Of a DNA stretch of 39,765 bases, positions 7,267 to 15,200 are shown piece by piece (within the stretch, counting starts at the first letter, position 1; each line of letters opens with the position of its first letter). Source of the DNA: Syntrophorhabdaceae bacterium (GTDB taxonomy: Bacteria > Desulfobacterota > Syntrophorhabdia > Syntrophorhabdales > Syntrophorhabdaceae); NCBI GenBank assembly GCA_036504895.1, contig DASXUJ010000029.1, positions 1 to 39,765 on the forward strand, read 5' to 3'. The notes beneath the pieces were generated by a model. That model had not been told where the DNA came from and did no database searches. It worked only from the letters and a program-made list of their open reading frames with translations. Position numbers and translations under genes: made by a program.

Positions 7267-7299
7267 CACGCCCCTCATTTTAATAAGGGCGTAATTCTT

Positions 7300-7390
7300 T
7301 TAATCCGCCGCCGATTGCATCAGTGGATAGCCTGCTTTCCACTACGCCTTCACCGCGCTCCTCCTTGTCGCCTTGATTTGGGAAAGACTG
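7300..7390 (-). repeat. GTAC-hairpin repeat module, copy on minus strand
   Basis: On the minus strand it contains AAATCAAGGCGACAAGGAGG, then GGCGTAGTGG and a complementary CCACTGATG. It is a diverged relative of the modules at 15081-15190 and 35759-35882. It forms a composite with hairpin repeat copy 4. The stretch 7122-7595 otherwise holds only CGTGTAAT-type simple repeats (7478-7503) and a promoter. Confidence 0.6.
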
Positions 7391-7526
7391 CAGCCCCTCA
7401 TAATTAGGTCACCAATCCCCAATGACAACTGATAAACCATGAATAACAATTACCGTGAGTAGTTTCCGCCTCTGCCGCTTCACACGCATTACACGCATTA
7501 ACGGGCTTTTGCGCTAAATTTGGTTA

Positions 7527-7555
7527 TTGACTTATTTCTTGCAAATCATTAAAAC
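7527..7555 (+). promoter_or_regulatory. Sigma70-like promoter of the secreted Lys/Ala-rich gene
   Basis: TTGACT (7527-7532), a 17-base spacer and TAAAAC (7550-7555), about 40 bases upstream of the ATG at 7596. Confidence 0.6.
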
Positions 7556-7595
7556 AGAGAATATAGATTTACTAAATTCTAATTGGAGGTAGGGC

Positions 7596-8114
7596 ATGAA
7601 GAAAGTCTTTTTATTCGGTCTCGCATTACTTATTTCCCTTGCATTTGTGTCTCATGGCTTGGCGCAGGACAAGGCGAAGGCGCCCGCTGCAGATAAAGCT
7701 GCCGCGGCCCCCGACAAAGCGGTAGCCCCCGCGTCTGAAAAGGCCCTGGCCCCGGCCGATAAGGCCCCCGCTCCCGAGAAAGCGAAACCGAAGGTTAAGG
7801 CGAAAAAGGCTAAGGCAAAGGCTAAGGCCAGGGCCGGGTTTGTGGGTACCGTCACCAATTATGACAGCGTCTCGAAAATCGCTACCGTGAAGGGTAAGGG
7901 CGCTGCCGTCGGATTCGATCTTTCAAATGCGAGACTGAAAGGCTATACAAGTGCAAATGACATCAAGGCGGGCGACAAGGTAGTGTTAAGATATGAAAAA
8001 GACGGCATCAAAGTCGAAAAGATAGGTGGGAAAAAGGCAGACAAGGCTTCAAAGGCAGGAAAGACAAAAAAATCGATGAAGAAAGCAAAAGCAAAGAAAA
8101 AGGCAGCCAAATAA
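7596..8114 (+). CDS. Secreted Lys/Ala/Pro-rich protein with a small beta domain
   Basis: Protein of 172 aa. Residues 1-23 form a clear signal peptide (MKKVFLFGLALLISL..., likely cleaved after GLA before QDKAK). Residues 24-82 are low-complexity Ala, Lys and Pro with repeated APADK/APEK units and a KPKVKAKKAKAK tract. Residues about 84-148 look folded (GFVGTVTNYDSVSKIATVKG ... GDKVVLRYEKDGIKVEKI), resembling small beta-barrel domains of periplasmic proteins. The C-terminus is a second Lys-rich tail. Strong GGAGG 7-11 bases before the ATG. It has its own promoter and terminator. Role unknown; the strongly basic tails might bind anionic polymers or nucleic acid (inference). Confidence 0.75.
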   Translation: MKKVFLFGLALLISLAFVSHGLAQDKAKAPAADKAAAAPDKAVAPASEKALAPADKAPAPEKAKPKVKAKKAKAKAKARAGFVGTVTNYDSVSKIATVKGKGAAVGFDLSNARLKGYTSANDIKAGDKVVLRYEKDGIKVEKIGGKKADKASKAGKTKKSMKKAKAKKKAAK

Positions 8115-8141
8115 GCGATAATAATATCTGTCGATCATTTG

Positions 8142-8174
8142 AAACCCCGCTTCCGTTGGAGGCGGGGTTCTTTG
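8142..8174 (+). terminator. Intrinsic terminator of the secreted Lys/Ala-rich gene
   Basis: AACCCCGCTTCC and its complement GGAGGCGGGGTT frame a short loop and are followed by CTTTG on the plus strand. It may also stop the convergent gene ending at 8228. Confidence 0.75.
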
Positions 8175-8227
8175 TAAAAAGACGCGACAAGGCGGCGAAG
8201 TATAGCGGAGAAGTCGATCGCATCCAA

Positions 8228-8830
8228 CTAATCGAGGAAGGTGACGACTTCACCGGGGGGTATGGCCCTCAATCTTCCTCCTTCGTTCATGTCCCGTACT
8301 TTTCCTGCTTCTATCAGCGCTTCGTCGGGATAGCCGAGCCTCTCCCAGAAGCCTGAAACGTAATGGTCCATGAGCTCCACGGATACAACGCTTTTTGCCG
8401 ATTTGTAGCCCCAGAGGTAGGGGCAGAAGGCCCTCACGGGACCGCCGTAATCCTCGTCCAGGTATTCCTCGTCAAATTCATAGACCAAAAGGGTTCTCTC
8501 CCTCTGCGCCACCTCGAGAGGGATCGAGGTATGGTATTTACGGCCCACAGACCAGAAGCGGATGAATCTCACCCCTTCGTCGGGCTCCACCATATCGAGG
8601 AGATGGGCTACCCTGACGCCGCCCCACCTGCCCCTTACAGAAAATCTCGTGACACTCGTGAGGCGCGTGTCCGCCACTGTCTTAGGGAGGGATAAGAACT
8701 CCTGCCATGAGAATGTTCCCGGCTTTTTACAGGTCCCCGTCACTTCGACCGTCCAATTCTGCCGGTCGAGTTCTCCCGGGTGCCCCTCCGCCCAGAATAC
8801 GGGCACTTTCAAATCCTTAAGCCTGCTCAT
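8228..8830 (-). CDS. Molybdopterin-dependent oxidoreductase-like protein lacking the Mo-ligand Cys
   Basis: Single-domain protein of 200 aa with the sulfite oxidase/YedY-type molybdopterin fold. W26-V30 (WTVEVTG) begins the domain, followed by the pterin-binding-like segment RLTSVTRFSVRGRWGGV (about 56-72), FIRFWSVG, EYLDEDYGGPVRAFCPYLWGYKSAKSV (about 121-147) and GFWERLGYPD near the C-terminus. In family members the motif reads HCVT or similar and the Cys binds molybdenum; here residue 59 is Ser (AGT codon, 8656-8654). Unusual: the protein may be a cofactor-binding relic or a non-redox member. No signal peptide. It follows the solute-binding lipoprotein by 38 bases, so the two are probably one transcript. 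Confidence 0.78.
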   Translation of the reverse strand: MSRLKDLKVPVFWAEGHPGELDRQNWTVEVTGTCKKPGTFSWQEFLSLPKTVADTRLTSVTRFSVRGRWGGVRVAHLLDMVEPDEGVRFIRFWSVGRKYHTSIPLEVAQRERTLLVYEFDEEYLDEDYGGPVRAFCPYLWGYKSAKSVVSVELMDHYVSGFWERLGYPDEALIEAGKVRDMNEGGRLRAIPPGEVVTFLD

Positions 8831-8868
8831 TCACGCCACCCTCCATTCCTTGCGAAAAGAGTGATTGC

Positions 8869-9666
8869 CTACCGGTATGTCTTCAGATAGGGAAGCCATC
8901 TGCGTAGGATACTATCCAGGGTGCCGTCCTGTTTCCACGTGTCCAGGGCGGCGTTTGCCCGGGTCAGAAGCTCCTGGTTATCCTTGTTTATACCCCAGCC
9001 GTAATATGACGTCGTATTATCGAGTGGTTCAAAAAGTCCCCGGATTTCAGATGCATTGGAAGAGGCGAGCCACGCAATGGACGGCGTATCGTCCACATAT
9101 ACGTCGATCCTCCGCGCCTTCAGCTCGTAGGCTGCATCCGACGGCCTGCCCAGGAGAAGGACCCGTATGGACGAAGGAAAAGTGCGGCGCACGTAAGCTT
9201 CCGAGGTGGTGCCCCCCACTACGCCGACCGCCTGCGCGCCGGCAAGAACTTCCCTCAATGAGCTGAATTCACCCGCCTGGTCGGCGCGCACGGCCATGCC
9301 AAGGGCGCCCTTGAGGTAATAATCGGAAAAGGCGATCCTCACCTTCCTTTCGTCAGTAATCGTCATGCCTGCCATGATGATGTCTATTTCACGGGATAGG
9401 AGCGAAGGGATCAGGTCTTCGAAATTCCGCTGCACGAAATAGAGGGGCCTTTTGAGCGCGATGCTGAGACGCCTCGCAAAATCTGCCTCCGCGCCCGCAT
9501 AGGCATCACCTGACCGAAACACAAAGGGAGGGAACTCGCGCGCCACCCCGACCCTCAAAGGTTGGGGCTGGGCGGTCACGGGCGCCGGAGTTGACGAACA
9601 TCCCGCGAAAAGGGCTGCCGCTACCACTGCCAAGCCGGTCATCTTGAGCCACACTTTTAGAGACAC
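8869..9666 (-). CDS. Solute-binding lipoprotein (family 3, amino-acid type)
   Basis: Periplasmic solute-binding protein of the SBP_bac_3 family, which usually delivers amino acids to an ABC importer. The start is set at GTG 9666 because GGAGG lies 7 bases upstream; the open frame extends 49 codons further without support. A lipoprotein signal follows (LFAGC, Cys about residue 23). The mature domain begins LRVGVAREFPPFVF, and DIIMAGMTITDERK, GVVGGTTSEAYV, DVYVDDTP and YGWGINKDN are typical family positions. No permease or ATPase gene is adjacent. Its partner here is the molybdopterin-fold gene, so it may act as a sensor or scavenger rather than in a standard operon (inference). Confidence 0.85.
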   Translation of the reverse strand: MSLKVWLKMTGLAVVAAALFAGCSSTPAPVTAQPQPLRVGVAREFPPFVFRSGDAYAGAEADFARRLSIALKRPLYFVQRNFEDLIPSLLSREIDIIMAGMTITDERKVRIAFSDYYLKGALGMAVRADQAGEFSSLREVLAGAQAVGVVGGTTSEAYVRRTFPSSIRVLLLGRPSDAAYELKARRIDVYVDDTPSIAWLASSNASEIRGLFEPLDNTTSYYGWGINKDNQELLTRANAALDTWKQDGTLDSILRRWLPYLKTYR

Positions 9667-9819
9667 CCATCTACCTCCTCGTTTTCCGGCGCCAGTCGGC
9701 CCGTCTGCTGCCCCGCTCGGCGCCTCATATTTTAAAGATATAGTAAAGATTTTTAACGGGTTATGCAACAACAGGCAAGGTATTTCGGCAAGAAATCGCG
9801 CAAAGAAGTTCATGAAGCG

Positions 9820-9858
9820 AGGAAAGGGGCCGCGCCTTTTACGGAGGGCCCCTTTCCT
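9820..9858. terminator. Strong hairpin downstream of the NfnAB fusion gene
   Basis: Perfect 12-bp stem AGGAAAGGGGCC/GGCCCCTTTCCT with a 15-base loop, 22-60 bases past the stop at 9880. The T-rich tail (GTATATTTTTG) is on the plus-strand side, so for the minus-strand gene it may protect the 3' end rather than terminate by itself. Confidence 0.6.
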
Positions 9859-9879
9859 GTATATTTTTGTTACGGTATC

Positions 9880-12141
9880 TTATTCCCAGTTTCCGGTTTT
9901 CAGATATTCGTCCATGGCCGCCGCGGCCTTTCTTCCCGCGCCCATGGCCAGGATGACCGTAGCCGCGCCGGTGACGATGTCGCCGCCCGCAAATACGCCC
10001 TTTTTGCTTGTCTTTCCTGTTTCCGTGTCCGCCTCGATGTTGCCCGACCTTCTCAGGGCGAGGCCTTCCGTGCTCTGGGCCAGAATCGGGTTAGGCCCCT
10101 GGCCTATGGCAACTACCACCACGTCCACGTCGATTACATGGTTTGAACCCTTTTTCTCCACGGGCCTTCTTCTGCCCGATGCATCAGGGTCGCCCAACTC
10201 CATCTGCACGCACTCGATACCCGTCACCCAGCCGCTCTTATCTCCCACAACTTTTATGGGGTTCGTGAGGAGCCTGAAGTCGATGCCTTCTTCTTCCGCA
10301 TGGTGGGCTTCTTCCGCCCTCGCAGGCATCTCCGCACGGGAACGGCGGTAGATGAGGTAGACGTGATCGGCGCCCATTCTCTTCGCCACTCTCGCGGAGT
10401 CCATGGCCACGTTGCCGCCGCCCACGACCGCCACCCTGCTGCCTACCCGGACGGGGGTATCGTAATTGGGGAAGAGATAGGCCTTCATCAGGTTCGCCCT
10501 CGTGAGGAACTCGTTGGCTGAATAGACGCCGTTATAGTTCTCGCCGGGTATATTGAGGAAATAGGGGAGGCCTGCGCCCGTGCCCACGAAGACCGCGTCA
10601 TACCCCTGGGCCATCAGCTCGTCCACGGTCACCGTCTGACCCACGATGGTATCGACCTTTATTTTGGCGCCGAGCTTGCTCACGTAATCTACTTCCCTCT
10701 GCACGATCGCCTTGGGGAGACGGAATTCGGGGATGCCGTAGACAAGCACCCCTCCTGCCTTATGAAGGGCCTCGAAGACCGTCACGTCATGGCCTTTCTT
10801 GGCCAGCTCGCCTGCGACGGTGAGACCCGCGGGGCCCGCACCGACTACGGCGACCCGCTTTCCCGTAGGCTTGGGCGCCTCGGGCGCGCGCACGTCGCCC
10901 TGCTTCGACTCGAAATCAGCGGCAAAACGCTCCAGGCGGCCGATGGCGATAGGCTCGCCTTTTTTGCCGAGGACGCACTTCTCCTCGCACTGGGACTCCT
11001 GCGGGCACACCCTTCCGCATACGGCGGGCAAGGCATTGGTCTCTTTTATCACATGGATGGCGCCGAGAAAATCGCCTTCCTTGACCTTCTTTATAAAGGC
11101 GGGGATCGTGATATTGACGGGGCAGCCTTCGACGCAGGGCGAATTCTTGCACTGGAGGCACCGGGCTGCTTCACGCATTGCGTTCTCCCTCGTATAGCCG
11201 AGGGCGACTTCGTCGAAGTTCTGGATCCGGACCTTCGGATTCTGCTCGGGCATCTTTTCCCGCTTTTTTGTCTTCCTCAGCTGCTTGGCCTGGGATTCGA
11301 GCTTGCACTGGTGGTCCCACATGGCCCTCCGCTCTTCGCGATTATACATCCTCTGTCTCAGGACCAGCTCGGGAAAATCGACCTGATGGCCGTCGAACTC
11401 GGGTCCGTCGACGCAGACGAACTTCGTCTCGCCGCCGATGGTGGCGCGGCAGCACCCGCACATCCCGGTACCGTCCACCATGATGGTATTGAGGCTGACC
11501 ACGGTCTTCAGTTTATAGGGCCTCGTCACATCGGTCACCGCCTTCATCATCACCACCGGGCCTATCCCGATCACGAGGTCGATCTTTTTGCCCTCTGCGA
11601 TCAGCTTCTTCAGTACGTCCGTCACAAACCCGTGATGGCCGTAACTGCCGTCATCGGTGGTGACGAAGAGCTCCGAGCTTATGGCCTTCATCTCATCTTC
11701 GAGGATGAGCATCTCTTTGTTCCTGGCCCCGATTATGGAGATCACCTCGTTTCCGAAATCGTGAAGGGCCTTTGCGATGGGATAGACAGGAGCCACACCC
11801 ACGCCGCCGCCCACGCAGACCACGGTGCCGAACTTCTCGATATGGCTCGCCTTCCCCAGGGGCCCTACCACATCCAGGATTGCCTGGCCCGCTTCAAACT
11901 TCTCCATTTTCTGCGTCGATGTTCCCACAGTCTGAAAAATGATCGTGATGACGCCCTCGTTCCGGTCAAAATCTGCGACCGTGAGGGGGATCCTCTCCGC
12001 ATAGTCGTCCGCCCGGAGCACCACGAATTGGCCGGGCTTTACCTTCTTCGCAATATCAGGGACATAAAGTTTAAAAAGTGTGATTGAAGGCGCTAACTGC
12101 CGCTTCTCCACTATTTCATTAAGTCTCATTTCTCTGGCCAT
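9880..12141 (-). CDS. Fused NfnA-NfnB type NADPH:ferredoxin oxidoreductase / GltD-like flavoprotein
   Basis: Fusion protein of 753 aa. Residues 1-280 are a ferredoxin-NADP reductase type module with an FAD domain, GGGVGVAPVYP for nucleotide binding and a C-terminal [2Fe-2S] site (C228, C230, C231, C243). A Lys-rich linker (about 281-300) leads to a GltD/NfnB-like module with two [4Fe-4S] Cys sets (C328, C331, C336, C340; C375, C379, C385, C389), an FAD Rossmann motif VGAGPAG (433-439) and an NADPH motif VGGGNVA (573-579). In separate-subunit relatives this is the NfnAB transhydrogenase, which couples NADH and reduced ferredoxin to NADP+ reduction, or sulfide dehydrogenase SudAB. Without glutamate synthase large subunit nearby, the Nfn role is preferred. 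Good Shine-Dalgarno AGAGGAGA. It follows the kinase gene by 66 bases on the same strand. Confidence 0.88.
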   Translation of the reverse strand: MAREMRLNEIVEKRQLAPSITLFKLYVPDIAKKVKPGQFVVLRADDYAERIPLTVADFDRNEGVITIIFQTVGTSTQKMEKFEAGQAILDVVGPLGKASHIEKFGTVVCVGGGVGVAPVYPIAKALHDFGNEVISIIGARNKEMLILEDEMKAISSELFVTTDDGSYGHHGFVTDVLKKLIAEGKKIDLVIGIGPVVMMKAVTDVTRPYKLKTVVSLNTIMVDGTGMCGCCRATIGGETKFVCVDGPEFDGHQVDFPELVLRQRMYNREERRAMWDHQCKLESQAKQLRKTKKREKMPEQNPKVRIQNFDEVALGYTRENAMREAARCLQCKNSPCVEGCPVNITIPAFIKKVKEGDFLGAIHVIKETNALPAVCGRVCPQESQCEEKCVLGKKGEPIAIGRLERFAADFESKQGDVRAPEAPKPTGKRVAVVGAGPAGLTVAGELAKKGHDVTVFEALHKAGGVLVYGIPEFRLPKAIVQREVDYVSKLGAKIKVDTIVGQTVTVDELMAQGYDAVFVGTGAGLPYFLNIPGENYNGVYSANEFLTRANLMKAYLFPNYDTPVRVGSRVAVVGGGNVAMDSARVAKRMGADHVYLIYRRSRAEMPARAEEAHHAEEEGIDFRLLTNPIKVVGDKSGWVTGIECVQMELGDPDASGRRRPVEKKGSNHVIDVDVVVVAIGQGPNPILAQSTEGLALRRSGNIEADTETGKTSKKGVFAGGDIVTGAATVILAMGAGRKAAAAMDEYLKTGNWE

Positions 12142-12207
12142 GTTCTCTCCTCTTTTATCGTTATCGTGTTCCCAAAATTTCTTTTTTTGATGCCTTCATC
12201 GGGCCGC

Positions 12208-13713
12208 TCACCCGCACACCCCCGCTGTTTCCGATTCACTCCCGCCGAGGCCGCCGCGGTCCACCTCTTCGTGCCGACCGGCTCCAAGAGGAAGTCTCAC
12301 CACGAAAGTCGTCCCCTTATCCACTTCGCTTTCCACTTTGATGGTGCCGAAATGGGCGTCTACGATCTTCTTCACAATCGAGAGGCCGAGACCGGTTCCC
12401 GTGGTATACCTGGTCTTGGGACCCGATACCCTGAAAAACTCGTCGAATATACAGGGGAGGTCTTCCTGGTCGATGCCGATGCCTGTATCGGAAACCCTGA
12501 CTTCGGCCATCCCCTCTTTTACCTCCGCGCTGATTTCCACTATGCCTTTTTTTACATTATATTTAATGGCATTGGAAATGAGGTTCGTAAAAAGCTGCTC
12601 CATCTCCAGCCTGTTTGCTTCGATCAGAGGGAGAGTTGCCTCCATATGGGTCCTGAACTTCAACTCCTTGCTCTCATCCTGGGTCTTCATCAGCTCCATT
12701 GTGCCGACGATCACATCGGCCAGATTAATAAGCTCCCGTCTTCTTTCGACGCGCCTGGAATCGAGACGGCTGTACTGGAGCAGGTCGCTCACCAGGTCCA
12801 GGAGCGAATGTGTCCTGAGCCTCGCCCTCTCGAGCATCTGCCGGTTGATCTTCGGGTCGCTCCCCACCGCGCCCGTAAGGTACGCAGTGAGATATCCTTC
12901 CACCGCTGCCAGAGGCGCCCTCAATTCATGGGTCACCATGGAGACGAACTGGGATTTCACGTGCTCCGTGCCCGTCCGGGCCGCAACTCCGCGAAGGGTG
13001 CAGATTATGCCTCCGTCCTCACCCCGGTAATCCCTGAAAGGCGTGATAGTGGCCATTAACAAGGGCGCACCTGAAACTCCGGTATCGATTTCTTCGGTGA
13101 TACTCACAAATCCCGATAAGTCCTGCGAAAGGGCCCTTCTTATTGCGCCTGCAAGCCCCGGTTGTTGTCCAAGGGCCTGCTCTATCCTCATCCCTTCCTG
13201 CACCGGTCCATTGATTCCGAGCATACGGAGTCCCGCCGGATTGGAAAGGAGTACCTTGGACTCCCTGTTCACCACGAAAACCCCCTCGGCCATGGAATCG
13301 AAGAGGGCCGTGAGCTGCCTTGCCCGGACGGCCGACCGCCTCCGTGCAAGTCCCCGGGTTATTGCGGATGAAAGCTCCTCCGCGTTGAAAGGTGCTCTCA
13401 GGCACTCGAAGGCCTCGTTACTCACGGTCCTGTCGGATGGGCGCTGCGGTCCGGCAATGTCTGAAATCAGGATGACCACGGTTTCCGGGTCCGATTGTGT
13501 CACTCGCTCGATGAGGCCGGGAAATCCCCGGTCCCCGGTCGAAAGATCGATCACCACGAGGTCAAAGACCTCTTTGGCGGCCATGGCAAAGGCAGAATTC
13601 CCATCCTCAGCCATATGGACGGAGAGACCCCCTTCCACCGCAACGGGGCGGTATTTTTGGCAGATATCGCGTGATTTGCCGACTATCAGGACCCGTGGTC
13701 TGTCAATCATCAA
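12208..13713 (-). CDS. PAS histidine kinase with degenerate N-terminal receiver
   Basis: Protein of 501 aa with no membrane segments, so a cytosolic sensor kinase. Residues 6-115 have a receiver-like fold with the phospho-acceptor-like Asp56 (VVIDLS). The paired acidic residues are replaced by Gly12-Lys13 and the conserved Lys by Arg106, so phosphotransfer there is doubtful. A PAS domain (about 132-245, FDSMAEGVFVVNRES) follows, then HisKA with His262 (MVTHELRAPL) and HATPase_c with NLISNAIKYN, DTGIGI (409-414) and TGTGLGLS (438-445). It lies 41 bases after the single-domain response regulator and 66 bases before the NfnAB fusion, suggesting a signal pair tied to redox metabolism (inference). 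No clear Shine-Dalgarno. Confidence 0.85.
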   Translation of the reverse strand: MMIDRPRVLIVGKSRDICQKYRPVAVEGGLSVHMAEDGNSAFAMAAKEVFDLVVIDLSTGDRGFPGLIERVTQSDPETVVILISDIAGPQRPSDRTVSNEAFECLRAPFNAEELSSAITRGLARRRSAVRARQLTALFDSMAEGVFVVNRESKVLLSNPAGLRMLGINGPVQEGMRIEQALGQQPGLAGAIRRALSQDLSGFVSITEEIDTGVSGAPLLMATITPFRDYRGEDGGIICTLRGVAARTGTEHVKSQFVSMVTHELRAPLAAVEGYLTAYLTGAVGSDPKINRQMLERARLRTHSLLDLVSDLLQYSRLDSRRVERRRELINLADVIVGTMELMKTQDESKELKFRTHMEATLPLIEANRLEMEQLFTNLISNAIKYNVKKGIVEISAEVKEGMAEVRVSDTGIGIDQEDLPCIFDEFFRVSGPKTRYTTGTGLGLSIVKKIVDAHFGTIKVESEVDKGTTFVVRLPLGAGRHEEVDRGGLGGSESETAGVCG

Positions 13714-13754
13714 CCGTTATAATTGCCGACATGCATTATTGCCGGGAACACCCG

Positions 13755-14186
13755 TTAAAATACTCCCTCGTCATACCCTCGCTCGGCGGCCTTTTTCGCT
13801 TTTGCGAGAAGCCCGTATATCTTTGTGACCAGGTCTTCCGGCGCTAACGGCTTATTCGCGTAATCATCGGTTTTCATCCAATAACCGTCAAGCTCCTGAG
13901 TGAAGTCCGCGCCCGTTTCGGCCCCCACGGCAGTCAGCATGAGAATGGGTATGTTCCGGTAAATGGGATCGGCCTTCAATGCTTTGGCAACCGCGAAGCC
14001 CGTATCGTGTTTCTCCATCATGAGATCGAGGACAATGACGTTCGGCTTTTCGAACCGCACCTTGTCCATCACCTCCCGTCCCGCGAACGCGGGCACGACC
14101 ACGAACCCGTTGTTCTCGAGGACAGCTTTGTTGAGATCAACGAAATCTATATCGTTGTCCACCAGCAAAATCTTTGGTTTACTCAT
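13755..14186 (-). CDS. Single-domain response regulator
   Basis: Stand-alone receiver protein (143 aa) with a full set of phosphorylation residues: acidic pocket D10 and D12 (LLVDNDID), phospho-Asp54 (IVLDLMM), Thr85 (MLTAV) and Lys112 (ANKPL). No DNA-binding output domain follows, so it probably acts by protein contact or phosphotransfer. The ATG has GGGAGG 8 bases upstream. It heads the transcript RR - kinase - NfnAB. The promoter on the minus strand at 14367-14395 and a TTGTATACAA palindrome within its leader are visible. Confidence 0.9.
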   Translation of the reverse strand: MSKPKILLVDNDIDFVDLNKAVLENNGFVVVPAFAGREVMDKVRFEKPNVIVLDLMMEKHDTGFAVAKALKADPIYRNIPILMLTAVGAETGADFTQELDGYWMKTDDYANKPLAPEDLVTKIYGLLAKAKKAAERGYDEGVF

Positions 14187-14333
14187 CCTTTACCTCCCCG
14201 TGAGTATAAATTTGAGATGATCCCCGGACTCTTCGGCTCCCGGCACGACATGTTTCCCGCGCACCCCAACCTGTGAGGCCTTCATCTCCTGTGCGGCTCG
14301 TTGATCATCTCAATCTACCTGAATCTCTATTAT

Positions 14334-14343
14334 TTGTATACAA
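14334..14343. promoter_or_regulatory. TTGTATACAA palindrome in the response-regulator leader
   Basis: Perfect 10-base palindrome in an AT-rich context, about 25 bases downstream of the -10 of the minus-strand promoter. TGTATACA-centred sites are typical of GntR/FadR-type repressors (family knowledge); binding here is inferred. Confidence 0.4.
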
Positions 14344-14366
14344 TATTACGACGTTCATCCATTCAA

Positions 14367-14395
14367 ATTTTACACCAGGAAAACGTCATTGTCAA
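14367..14395 (-). promoter_or_regulatory. Sigma70-like promoter for the RR-kinase-NfnAB transcript
   Basis: On the minus strand, perfect TTGACA (14395-14390), a 17-base spacer and TAAAAT (14372-14367). The leader to the response-regulator ATG would be about 175 bases. The gene-free stretch 14187-14511 also has a plus-strand TTGACA at 14426-14431, a weak candidate -35 for the thioesterase gene. Confidence 0.7.
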
Positions 14396-14511
14396 CGTCA
14401 TGAAGCGGGAGAATCCAATCTCCGCTTGACACTGCGGCCGTTAATGGGTTTTACTGGAGGTGCCGGCGGAGGACGGCTCCTGCCTTGTCCGTCGACGAAA
14501 GGAAAGGAGAA

Positions 14512-14988
14512 ATGGATACAAAAGCAGTTCAGGATTATTACCCGGACCAATACGCCCATTGCTTCGGATGCGGCCGCCTCAATCACCAGGGCCTCAAAAT
14601 AAAGAGCTTTTGGGATGGAGAAGAGAGCGTCTGCCGTTACTTACCCGATGCCGCCTATTCAGGAGGTTATCCCGGAAATGTGTACGGCGGCCTTATTGCG
14701 TCTCTCATGGATTGCCACAGCTCGGGCACGGCCTCAGCCGCAAAAGTGCGGGCCGAGGGGTTGCCCCTCAACGAGCAGACCATCTCCCGCTTCGTCACCG
14801 CATCGATCAAAGTAGATTTCATAAAACCCACCCCCATAGGAAAAGAGCTCGAAATCCGCGCAAAAGTAACAGAGATAAAAGGCAGAAAAGTGCTCCTGAG
14901 CCTCACCCTCTCCGCAGAAGGAGAAGTATGCGCCAAAGGGGAATCGGTGATGGTGGAAATACCGGAGAAGAAAGTCTCTAGTCTCTAG
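14512..14988 (+). CDS. PaaI-type hotdog-fold thioesterase
   Basis: Hotdog thioesterase of 158 aa, likely hydrolysing acyl-CoA or aryl-CoA esters in the cytosol. The N-terminal HCFGCGRLNHQGL (about 16-28) is the HxFGCGxxNxxGL signature of one PaaI-like subgroup. The hotdog helix region NVYGGLIASLMDCHSSG (about 56-72) contains the catalytic acidic residue position (Asp67), followed by TASIKVDFIKPTPIG. I start at ATG 14512 because AAAGGAG precedes it; an upstream in-frame start at 14485 lacks such a site. The last four codons (VSSL) and the stop lie inside a GTCTCTA tandem repeat, so the extreme C-terminus was created by the repeat. Confidence 0.85.
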   Translation: MDTKAVQDYYPDQYAHCFGCGRLNHQGLKIKSFWDGEESVCRYLPDAAYSGGYPGNVYGGLIASLMDCHSSGTASAAKVRAEGLPLNEQTISRFVTASIKVDFIKPTPIGKELEIRAKVTEIKGRKVLLSLTLSAEGEVCAKGESVMVEIPEKKVSSL

Positions 14989-15004
14989 TCGCTAGTCGCT
15001 AGTC
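14974..15004. repeat. Seven-base tandem repeat (GTCTCTA x2, GTCGCTA x2)
   Basis: Four direct 7-base units ending in GTC, overlapping the 3' end of the thioesterase gene. A related GTCGTTAGTCGAC follows at 15019-15031. Confidence 0.8.
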
Positions 15005-15080
15005 AACAGCAGAGGGGGCAGTCGTTAGTCGACGGGAAAAGAGTCATGTGCGGTGGACTTGCTCCAATATATACTGTGTC

Positions 15081-15190
15081 GATTTCTTTCGCAGATTGAG
15101 GCGACTAGGAGGAGCCGACGCAGCCAACAGTAGGCGCTTTAGGCGGCGTACCTGAAGGTACATCGAGGAGCGCGACAAGGACGGCAACCC
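15081..15190 (+). repeat. GTAC-hairpin repeat module, joined to hairpin repeat copy 5
   Basis: Contains GCAGATTGAGGCGACTAGGA, GGAGCCGACGCAG and the small hairpin GGCGTACC-TGAA-GGTACATCG, then GAGGAGCGCGACAAGGACGG. It matches the modules at 35759-35882 (plus) and 7300-7390 (minus). It fills most of the gene-free stretch 14989-15306 together with copy 5. Confidence 0.7.
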
Positions 15191-15200
15191 CTGTCCAAGG

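Noticed and set aside
7060-7407. Small frames in the 7122-7407 region on the plus strand
   Set aside because: They overlap the repeat elements and encode Pro/Ala/Arg-rich text typical of translated repeats.
10762-12087. Open frame of 441 codons on the plus strand
   Set aside because: Antisense shadow of the NfnAB fusion gene caused by GC-rich codon bias; low-complexity His/Gly/Asp text without a domain.
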